Shown here one piece after another: positions 28,912 to 40,900 of a DNA stretch of 64,000 bases. Both the position numbers and the translations under genes were made by a program. Where the stretch lies: assembly GCA_963920705.1 (NCBI GenBank), contig OY987227.1:1364001-1428000 (forward strand), in the 5' to 3' direction. The notes under the pieces are model-generated. The model worked only from the letters and a program-made list of their open reading frames with translations, was not told the DNA's origin and did not search any database. Within the stretch, counting starts at the first letter, position 1. Every line of letters starts with the position of its first letter. This DNA comes from Odiellus spinosus. Its lineage: Eukaryota; Arthropoda; Arachnida; Opiliones; Phalangiidae.

Positions 28912-31900
28912 TAAATCTTCAATTGAAAATAACTCTTCAATTGAAAATAACTCTTCAATAGAAAATAACTCTTCAATTGAAAATAACTCTTCAATTGAAA
29001 ATAACTCTTCAATTGAAAATAACTCTTCAATTGAAAATAACTCTTCAATTGAAAATAACTCTTCAATTGAAAATAACTCTTCAATTGAAAATAACTCTTC
29101 AATTGAAAATAACTCTTCAATTGAAAATAATTCTTCAATTGAAAATAACTCTTGAATTGAAAATAACTCTTATATTGAAAATAACTATTCAATTGAAAAT
29201 AACTCTTCAATTGAAAATAACTCTTATATTGAAAATGACTCTTAAATTGAAAATAACTCTTCAATTGAAAATAACTCTTCAATTGAAAATAACTCTTCAA
29301 TTGAAAATAACTCTTCAATTGAAAATAACTCTTCAATTGAAAATAAATCTTCAATTGGAAATAACTCTTCAATTGAAAATAACTCTTAAATTGAAAATAA
29401 CTCTTCAATTGAAAATAACTCTTCAATTGAAAATAACACTTCAATTGAAAATAACTCTTCAATTGAAAATAACTCTTCAATTGGAAATAACTCTTCAATT
29501 GAAAATAACTCTTAAATTGAAAATAACTCTTCAATTGAAAATAACTCTTCAATTGAAAATATCTCTTCAATTGAAAATAACTCTTATATTGAAAATGACT
29601 CTTAAATTGAAAATAACTCTTCAATTGAAAATAACTCTTCAATTGAAAATAACTCTTATATTGAAAATGACTCTTAAATTGAAAATAACTCTTCTTTTGA
29701 AAATAACTCTTCAATTGAAAATAACTCTTCAATTGAAAATAACTCTTCAATTGAAAATAACTCTTCAATTGAAAATAAATCTTCAATTGAAAATAACTCT
29801 TCAATTGAAAATAACTCTTCAATAGAAAATAACTCTTCAATTGAAAATAACTCTTCAATTGAAAATAACTCTTCAATTAAAAATAACTCTTCAATTGAAA
29901 ATAACTCTTCAATTGAAAATAACTCTTATATTGAAAATGACTCTTAAATTGAAAATAACTCTTCTTTTGAAAATAACTCTTCAATTGAAAATAACTCTTA
30001 AATTGAAAATAACTCTTCTTTTGAAAATAACTCTTCAATTGAAAATAACTCTTCAATTGAAAATAACTCTTCAATTGAAAATAACTCTTCAATTGAAAAT
30101 AACTCTTCAATTGAAAATAAATCTTCAATTGAAAATAAATCTTCAATTGGAAATAACTCTTCAATTGAAAATAACTCTTCAATTGGAAATAACTCTTCAA
30201 TTGAAAATAACTCTTCAATTGAAAATAACTCTTGAATTGAAAATAACTCTTCAATTGAAAATAACTCTTGAATTGAAAATAATTCTTCAATTGAAAATAA
30301 CTCTTGAATTGAAAATAACTCTTATATTGAAAATGACTCTTAAATTGAAAATAACTCGTCTATTGAAAATAACTCTTCAATTGAAAATAACTCTTCAATT
30401 GAAAATAACTCTTCAATTGAAAATAACTCTTCAATTGAAAATAACTCTTCAATTGAAAATAACTCTTCAATTGAAAATAACTCTTCAATTGAAAATAACT
30501 CTTCAATTGAAAATAACTCTTCAATTGAAAATAACACTTCAATTGAAAATAACTCTTCAATTGAAAATAAATCTTCAATTGGAAATAACTCTTCAATTGA
30601 AAATAACTCTTCAATTGAAAATAACTCTTCAATTGGAAATAACTCTTCAATTGAAAATAACTCTTCAATTGAAAATAACTCTTCAATTGAAAATAACTCT
30701 TCAATTGAAAATAACTCTTCAATTGAAAATAACTATTCAATTGAAAATAACTCTTCAATTGAAAATAACTCTTCAATTGAAAATAACTCTTCAATTGAAA
30801 ATAACTCTTATATTGAAAATGACTCTTAAATTGAAAATAACTCTTCAATTGAAAATAACTCTTCAATTGAAAATAACTCTTCAATTGAAAATAACTCTTC
30901 AATTGAAAATAACTCTTCAATTGAAAATAAATCTTCAATTGGAAATAACTCTTCAATTGAAAATAACTCTTAAATTGAAAATAACTCTTCAATTGAAAAT
31001 AACTCTTCAATTGAAAATAACACTTCAATTGAAAATAACTCTTCAATTGAAAATAACTCTTCAATTGGAAATAACTCTTCAATTGAAAATAACTCTTAAA
31101 TTGAAAATAACTCTTCAATTGAAAATAACTCTTCAATTGAAAATATCTCTTCAATTGAAAATAACTCTTATATTGAAAATGACTCTTAAATTGAAAATAA
31201 CTCTTCAATTGAAAATAACTCTTCAATTGAAAATAACTCTTATATTGAAAATGACTCTTAAATTGAAAATAACTCTTCTTTTGAAAATAACTCTTCAATT
31301 GAAAATAACTCTTCAATTGAAAATAACTCTTCAATTGAAAATAACTCTTCAATTGAAAATAAATCTTCAATTGAAAATAACTCTTCAATTGAAAATAACT
31401 CTTCAATTGAAAATAACTCTTCAATTGAAAATAACTCTTCAATTGAAAATAACTCTTCAATTGAAAATAACTCTTCAATTGAAAATATCTCTTCAATTGA
31501 AAATAACTCTTATATTGAAAATGACTCTTAGATTGAAAATAACTCTGCAATTGAAAATAACTCTTCAATTGAAAATAACTCTTCAATTGAAAATATCTCT
31601 TCAATTGAAAATAACTCTTATATTGAAAATAACTCTTAAATTGAAAATAACTCTTCAATTGAAAATAACTCTTCAATTGAAAATATCTCTTCAATTGAAA
31701 ATAACTCTTATATTGAAAATGACTCTTAAATTGAAAATAACTCTTCAATTGAAAATAACTCTTCAATTGAAAATAACTCTTATATTGAAAATGACTCTTA
31801 AATTGAAAATAACTCTTCTTTTGAAAATAACTCTTCAATTGAAAATAACTCTTCAATTGAAAATAACTCTTCAATTGAAAATAACTCTTCAATTGAAAAT

Positions 31901-34900
31901 AAATCTTCAATTGAAAATAACTCTTCAATTGAAAATAACTCTTCAATAGAAAATAACTCTTCAATTGAAAATAACTCTTCAATTGAAAATAACTCTTCAA
32001 TTGAAAATAACTCTTCAATTGAAAATAACTCTTCAATTGAAAATAACTCTTCAATTGAAAATAACTCTTCAATTGAAAATATCTCTTCAATTGAAAATAA
32101 CTCTTATATTGAAAATGACTCTTAAATTGAAAATAACTCTGCAATTGAAAATAACTCTTCAATTGAAAATAACTCTTCAATTGAAAATATCTCTTCAATT
32201 GAAAATAACTCTTATATTGAAAATGACTCTTAAATTGAAAATAACTCTTCAATTGAAAATAACTCTTCAATTGAAAATAACTCTTATATTGAAAATGACT
32301 CTTAAATTGAAAATAACTCTTCTTTTGAAAATAACTCTTCAATTGAAAATAACTCTTCAATTGAAAATAACTCTTCAATTGAAAATAACTCTTCAATTGA
32401 AAATAACTCTTCAATTGAAAATAAATCTTCAATTGAAAATAAATCTTCAATTGGAAATAACTCTTCAATTGAAAATAACTCTTCAATTGGAAATAACTCT
32501 TCAATTGAAAATAACTCTTCAATTGAAAATAACTCTTGAATTGAAAATAACTCTTCAATTGAAAATAACTCTTGAATTGAAAATAATTCTTCAATTGAAA
32601 ATAACTCTTGAATTGAAAATAACTCTTATATTGAAAATGACTCTTAAATTGAAAATAACTCGTCTATTGAAAATAACTCTTCAATTGAAAATAACTCTTC
32701 AATTGAAAATAACTCTTCAATTGAAAATAACTCTTCAATTGAAAATAACTCTTCAATTGAAAATAACTCTTCAATTGAAAATAACTCTTCAATTGAAAAT
32801 AACTCTTCAATTGAAAATAACTCTTCAATTGAAAATAACACTTCAATTGAAAATAACTCTTCAATTGAAAATAAATCTTCAATTGGAAATAACTCTTCAA
32901 TTGAAAATAACTCTTAAATTGAAAATAACTCTTCAATTGAAAATAACTCTTAAATTGAAAATAACTCTTCAATTGAAAATAACTCTTCAATTGAAAATAA
33001 CACTTCAATTGAAAATAACTCTTCAATTGAAAATAACTCTTCAATTGGAAATAACTCTTCAATTGAAAATAACTCTTAAATTGAAAATAACTCTTCAATT
33101 GAAAATAACTCTTCAATTGAAAATAACTCTTCAATTGAAAATAACTATTCAATTGAAAATAACTCTTCAATTGAAAATAACTCTTCAATTGAAAATAACT
33201 CTTCAATTGAAAATAACTCTTATATTGAAAATGACTCTTAAATTGAAAATAACTCTTCAATTGAAAATAACTCTTCAATTGAAAATAACTCTTCAATTGA
33301 AAATAACTCTTCAATTGAAAATAACTCTTCAATTGAAAATAACTCTTCAATTGAAAATAAATCTTCAATTGAAAATAACTCTTCAATTGAAAATAACTCT
33401 TCAATAGAAAATAACTCTTCAATTGAAAATAACTCTTCAATTGAAAATAACTCTTCAATTGAAAATAACTCTTCAATTGAAAATAACTCTTCAATTGAAA
33501 ATAACTCTTATATTGAAAATGACTCTTAAATTGAAAATAACTCTTCTATTGAAAATAACTCTTCAATTGAAAATAACTCTTCAATTGAAAATAACTCTTC
33601 AATTGAAAATATCTCTTCAATTGAAAATAACTCTTATATTGAAAATGACTCTTAAATTGAAAATAACTCTGCAATTGAAAATAACTCTTCAATTGAAAAT
33701 AACTCTTCAATTGAAAATATCTCTTCAATTGAAAATAACTCTTATATTGAAAATGACTCTTAAATTGAAAATAACTCTTCAATTGAAAATAACTCTTCAA
33801 TTGAAAATAACTCTTATATTGAAAATGACTCTTAAATTGAAAATAACTCTTCTTTTGAAAATAACTCTTCAATTGAAAATAACTCTTCAATTGAAAATAA
33901 CTCTTCAATTGAAAATAACTCTTCAATTGAAAATAACTCTTCAATTGAAAATAAATCTTCAATTGAAAATAACTCTTCAATTGAAAATAACTCTTCAATA
34001 GAAAATAACTCTTCAATTGAAAATAACTCTTCAATTGAAAATAACTCTTCAATTGAAAATAACTCTTCAATTGAAAATAACTCTTCAATTGAAAATAACT
34101 CTTATATTGAAAATGACTCAAATTGAAAATAACTCTTCTATTGAAAATAACTCTTCAATTGAAAATAACTCTTCAATTGAAAATAACTCTTCAATTGAAA
34201 ATATCTCTTCAATTGAAAATAACTCTTATATTGAAAATGACTCTTAAATTGAAAATAACTCTGCAATTGAAAATAACTCTTCAATTGAAAATATCTCTTC
34301 AATTGAAAATAACTCTTATATTGAAAATGACTCTTAAATTGAAAATAACTCTTCAATTGAAAATAACTCTTCAATTGAAAATAACTCTTATATTGAAAAT
34401 GACTCTTAAATTGAAAATAACTCTTCTTTTGAAAATAACTCTTCAATTGAAAATAACTCTTCAATTGAAAATAACTCTTCAATTGAAAATAACTCTTCAA
34501 TTGAAAATAACTCTTCAATTGAAAATAAATCTTCAATTGAAAATAAATCTTCAATTGGAAATAACTCTTCAATTGAAAATAACTCTTCAATTGAAAATAA
34601 CTCTTCAATTGAAAATAACTCTTCAATTGAAAATAAATCTTCAATTGAAAATAAATCTTCAATTGGAAATAACTCTTCAATTGAAAATAACTCTTCAATT
34701 GAAAATAACTCTTCAATTGAAAATAACTCTTCAATTGAAAATAACTCTTCAATTGAAAATAACTCTTCAATTGAAAATAACTCTTCAATTGAAAATAACT
34801 CTTCAATTGAAAATAACTCTTATATTGAAAATGACTCTTAAATTGAAAATAACTCTTCAATTGAAAATAACTCTTCAATTGAAAATAACTCTTCAATTGA

Positions 34901-37900
34901 AAATAACTCTTCAATTGAAAATAAATCTTCAATTGAAAATAACTCTTAAATTGAAAAAAACTCTTCTATTGAAAATAACTTTACCATTGTAAAACTTTTC
35001 AATATAAAATAAGTCTTCAATTGAAAATAACTCTTCAATTGAATATAACTCTTCAATTGAAAATAACTCTTCAATTTAAAATAACTCTTCAATTGAAAAT
35101 AATTCTCAATTGAAAATAACTCTTCAATTGAAAATAAGTCTTCAATTGAAAATAACTCTTCAATTGAAAATAACTCTTCAATAGAAAATAACTCTTCAAT
35201 TGAAAATAACTCTTCAATTGAAAATAACTCTTCAATTGAAAATAACTCTTCAATTGAAAATAACTCTTCAATTGAAAATAACTCTTATATTGAAAATGAC
35301 TCTTAAATTGAAAATAACTCTTCTATTGAAAATAACTCTTCAATTGAAAATAACTCTTCAATTGAAAATAACTCTTCAATTGAAAATATCTCTTCAATTG
35401 AAAATAACTCTTATATTGAAAATGACTCTTAAATTGAAAATAACTCTGCAATTGAAAATAACTCTTCAATTGAAAATAACTCTTCAATTGAAAATAACTC
35501 TTCAATTGAAAATAACTCTTCAATTGAAAATAACTCTTCAATTGAAAATAACTCTTCTATTGAAAATAACTCTTCAATTGAAAATAACTCTTCAATTGAA
35601 AATAACTCTTCTATTGAAAATAACTTTACCATTGTAAAACTTTTCAATATAAAATAAGTCTTCAATTGAAAATAAGTCTTCAATTGAAAATAACTCTTCA
35701 ATTGAAAATAACTCTTCAATTGAAAATAACTCTTCAATTGAAAATAACTCTTCAATTGAAAATAACTCTTCAATTGAAAATAACTCTTCAATTGAAAATA
35801 ACTCTTCAATTGAAAATAACTCTTCAATTGAAAATAACTCTTCAATTGAAAATAACTCTTCAATTGAAAATAACTCTTATATTGAAAATGACTCTTAAAT
35901 TGAAAATAACTCTTCAATTGAAAATAACCCTTCAAATGAAAATAACTCTTCAATTGAAAATAACTCTTCAATTGAAAATAAATCTTCAATTGGAAATAAC
36001 TCTTCAATTGAAAATAACTCTTCAATTGAAAATAACTCTTATATTGAAAATTACTCTTAAATTGAAAATAACTCTTCAATTGAAAATAACTCTTCAATTG
36101 AAAATAACTCTTCTATTGAAAATAACTTTACCATTGTAAAACTTTTCAATATAAAATAAGTCTTCAATTGAAAATAAGTCTTCAATTGAAAATAAGTCTT
36201 CAATTGAAAATAACTCTTCAATTGAAAATAACTCTTCAATTGAAAATAACTCTTCAATTGAAAATAACTCTTCAATTGAAAATAACTCTTCAATTGAAAA
36301 TAACTCTTCAATTGAAAATAACTCTTCAATTGAAAATAACTCTTCAATTGAAAATAACTCTTCAATTGAAAATAACTCTTCTATTGAAAATAACTCTTCA
36401 ATTGAAAATAACTCTTCAATTGAAAATAACTCTTCTATTGAAAATAACTTTACCATTGTAAAACTTTTCAATATAAAATAAGTCTTCAATTGAAAATAAC
36501 TCTTCAATTGAAAATAACTCTTCAATTGAAAATAACTCTTCAATTGAAAATAACTCTTCAATTGAAAATAACTCTTCAATTGAAAATAACTCTTCAATTG
36601 AAAATAACTCTTCAATTGAAAATAACTCTTCAATTGAAAATAACTCTTCAATTGAAAATAACTCTTCAATTGAAAATAACTCTTCAATTGAAAATAACTC
36701 TTCAATTGAAAATGACTCTTCAATTGAAAATAACTCTTCAATTGAAAATAACTCTTCAATTGAAAATAACTCTTCAATTGAAAATAACTCTTCAATTGAA
36801 AATAACTCTTCAATTGAAAATAACTCTTATATTGAAAATGACTCTTAAATTGAAAATAACTCTTCAATTGAAAATAACCCTTCAAATGAAAATAACTCTT
36901 CAATTGAAAATAACTCTTCAATTGAAAATAACTCTTCAATTGAAAATAACTCTTCAATTGAAAATAACTCTTCTATTGAAAACAACTTTACCATTGTAAA
37001 ACTTTTCAATATAAAATAAGTCTTCAATTGAAAATAAGTCTTCAATTGAAAATAAGTCTTCAATTGAAAATAACTCTTCAATTGAAAATAACTCTTCAAT
37101 TGAAAATAACTCTTCAATTGAAAATAACTCTTCAATTGAAAATAACTCTTCAATTGAAAATAACTCTTCAATTGAAAATAACTCTTCTATTGAAAATAAC
37201 TCTTCAATTGAAAATAACTCTTCAATTGAAAATAACTCTTCTATTGAAAATAACTTTACCATTGTAAAACTTTTCAATATAAAATAAGTCTTCAATTGAA
37301 AATAAGTCTTCAATTGAAAATAACTCTTCAATTGAAAATAACTCTTCAATTGAAAATAACTCTTCAATTGAAAATAACTCTTCAATTGAAAATAACTCTT
37401 CAATTGAAAATAACTCTTCAATTGAAAATAACTCTTCAATTGAAAATAACTCTTCAATTGAAAATAACTCTTCAATTGAAAATAACTCTTCAATTGAAAA
37501 TAACTCTTCAATTGAAAATAGCTCTTCAATTGAAAATAACTCTTCAATTGAAAATAACTCTTCAATTGAAAATAACTCTTCAATTGAAAATAACTCTTCA
37601 ATTGAAAATAACTCTTATATTGAAAATGACTCTTAAATTGAAAATAACTCTTCAATTGAAAATAACCCTTCAAATGAAAATAACTCTTCAATTGAAAATA
37701 ACTCTTCAATTGAAAATAAATCTTCAATTGGAAATAACTCTTCAATTGAAAATAACTCTTCAATTGAAAATAACTCTTATATTGAAAATAACTCTTCAAT
37801 TGAAAATAACTCTTCAATTGAAAATAACTCTTCAATTGAAAATAACTCTTCAATTGAAAATAACCCTTCAAATGAAAATAACTCTTCAATTGAAAATAAC

Positions 37901-40900
37901 TCTTCAATTGAAAATAAATCTTCAATTGAAAATAACTCTTCAATTGAAAATAACTCTTCAATTGAAAATAACTCTTCAATTGAAAATAACTCTTCAATTG
38001 AAAATAACTCTTCAATTGAAAATAACTCTTCAATTGAAAATAACTCTTCAATTGAAAATAACTCTTCAATTGAAAATAACTCTTCAATTGAAAATAACTC
38101 TTCAATTGAAAATAACTCTTCAATTGAAAATAACTCTTCAATTGAAAATAACTCTTCAATTGAAAATAACTCTTCAATTGAAAATAACTCTTCAATTGAA
38201 AATAATTCTTCAATTGAAAATAACCCTTCAATTGAAAATAACTCTTCAATTGAAAATAACTCTTCAATTGAAAATAACTCTTGAATTGAAAATAACTCTT
38301 CAATTGAAAATAACTCTTGAATTGAAAATAACTCTTACATTGAAAATGACTCTTAAATTGAAAATAACTCTTCTATTGAAAATAACTCTTCAATTGAAAA
38401 TAACTCTTCAATTGAAAATAACTCTTTAGTTGAAAATAAATCTTCAATTTAAAATTACTCTTAAATTGAAAATAACTCTTCTATTGAAAATAACTCTTAA
38501 ATTGAAAATAACTCTTAAATTGAAAATAACTCTCCTATTGAAAATAACTTTACCTTTGTAAAACTTTTCAATATAAAATAAGTCTTCAATTGAAAATAAG
38601 TCTTCAATTGAAAATAACTCTTCAATTGAAAATAACTCTTCAATTGAAAATAACTCTTCAATTGAAAATAACTCTTCAATTGAAAATAACTCTTCAATTG
38701 AAAATAACTCTTCATTTGAAAATAACTCTTCAATTGAAAATAACTCTTCAATTGAAAATAACTCTTCAATTGAAAATAACTCTTCAATTGAAAATAACTC
38801 TTCAATTGAAAATAACTCTTCAATTGAAAATGACTCTTAAATTGAAAATAACTCTTCAATTGAATATAACTCTTCAATTGAAAATAACTCTTCAATTGAA
38901 AATAACTCTTCAATTGAAAATAACTCTTCAATTGAAAATAACTCTTATATTAAAAATGATTCTTAAATTGAAAATAACTCTTCAATTGAAAATAACCCTT
39001 CAAATGAAAATAACTCTTCAATTGAAAATAACTCTTATATTGAAAATGACTCTTAAATTGAAAATAACTCTTCAATTGAAAATAACCCTTCAAATGAAAA
39101 TAACTCTTCAATTGAAAATAACTCTTCAATTGAAAATAAATCTTCAATTGAAAATAATTCTTCAATTGAAAATAACTCTTATATTGAAAATTACTCTTAA
39201 ATTGAAAATAACTCTTCAATTGAAAATAACTCTTCAATTGAAAATAACTCTTCAATTGAAAATAACTCTTCAATTGAAAATAACTCTTCAATTGAAAATA
39301 ACTCTTATATTGAAAATGATTCTTAAATTGAAAATAACTCTTCAATTGAAAATAACCCTTCAAATGAAAATAACTCTTCAATTGAAAATAACTCTTATAT
39401 TGAAAATGACTCTTAAATTGAAAATAACTCTTCAATTGAAAATAACCCTTCAAATGAAAATAACTCTTCAATTGAAAATAACTCTTCAATTGAAAATAAA
39501 TCTTCAATTGAAAATAATTCTTCAATTGAAAATAACTCTTATATTGAAAATTACTCTTAAATTGAAAATAACTCTTCAATTGAAAATAACTCTTCAATTG
39601 AAAATAACTCTTCAATTGAAAATAACTCTTCAATTGAAAATAACTCTTCTATTGAAAATAACTTTACCATTGTAAAACTTTTCAATATAAAATAAGTCTT
39701 CAATTGAAAATAAGTCTTCAATTGAAAATAAGTCTTCAATTGAAAATAACTCTTCAATTGAAAATAACTCTTCAATTGAAAATAACTCTTCAATTGAAAA
39801 TAACTCTTCAATTGAAAATAACTCTTCAATTGAAAATAACTCTTCAATTGAAAATAACTCTTCAATTGAAAATAACTCTTCAATTGAAAATAACTCTTCA
39901 ATTGAAAATAACTCTTCAATTGAAAATAACTCTTCAATTGAAAATAACTCTTCAATTGAAAATAACTCTTCTATTGAAAATAACTCTTCAATTGAAAATA
40001 ACTCTTCAATTGAAAATAACTCTTCTATTGAAAATAACTTTACCATTGTAAAACTTTTCAATATAAAATAAGTCTTCAATTGAAAATAAGTCTTCAATTG
40101 AAAATAACTCTTCAATTGAAAATAACTCTTCAATTGAAAATAACTCTTCAATTGAAAATAACTCTTCAATTGAAAATAACTCTTCAATTGAAAATAACTC
40201 TTCAATTGAAAATAACTCTTCAATTGAAAATAACTCTTCAATTGAAAATAACTCTTCAATTGAAAATAACTCTTCAATTGAAAATAACTCTTCAATTGAA
40301 AATAACTCTTCAATTGAAAATAACTCTTCAATTGAAAATAACTCTTCTATTGAAAATAACTTTACCATTGTAAAACTTTTCAATATAAAATAAGTCTTCA
40401 ATTGAAAATAAGTCTTCAATTGAAAATAACTCTTCAATTGAAAATAACTCTTCAATTGAAAATAACTCTTCAATTGAAAAAACTCTTCAATTGAAAATAA
40501 CTCTTCAATTGAAAATAACTCTTCAATTGAAAATAACTCTTCAATTGAAAATAACTCTTCAATTGAAAATAACTCTTCATTTGAAAATAACTCTTCAATT
40601 GAAAATAACTCTTCAATTGAAAATAACTCTTCAATTGAAAATAACTCTTCAATTGAAAATAACTCTTCAATTGAAAATAACTCTTCAATTGAAAATGACT
40701 CTTAAATTGAAAATAACTCTTCAATTGAATATAACTCTTCAATTGAAAATAACTCTTCAATTGAAAATAACTCTTCAATTGAAAATAACTCTTCAATTGA
40801 AAATAACTCTTATATTGAAAATGATTCTTAAATTGAAAATAACTCTTCAATTGAAAATAACCCTTCAAATGAAAATAACTCTTCAATTGAAAATAACTCT

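Noticed and set aside
37..39550. TATATTGAAAAT motifs as TATA-box promoters
   Set aside because: They are a common monomer variant (CTTATATTG) repeated throughout the left arm without any downstream gene.
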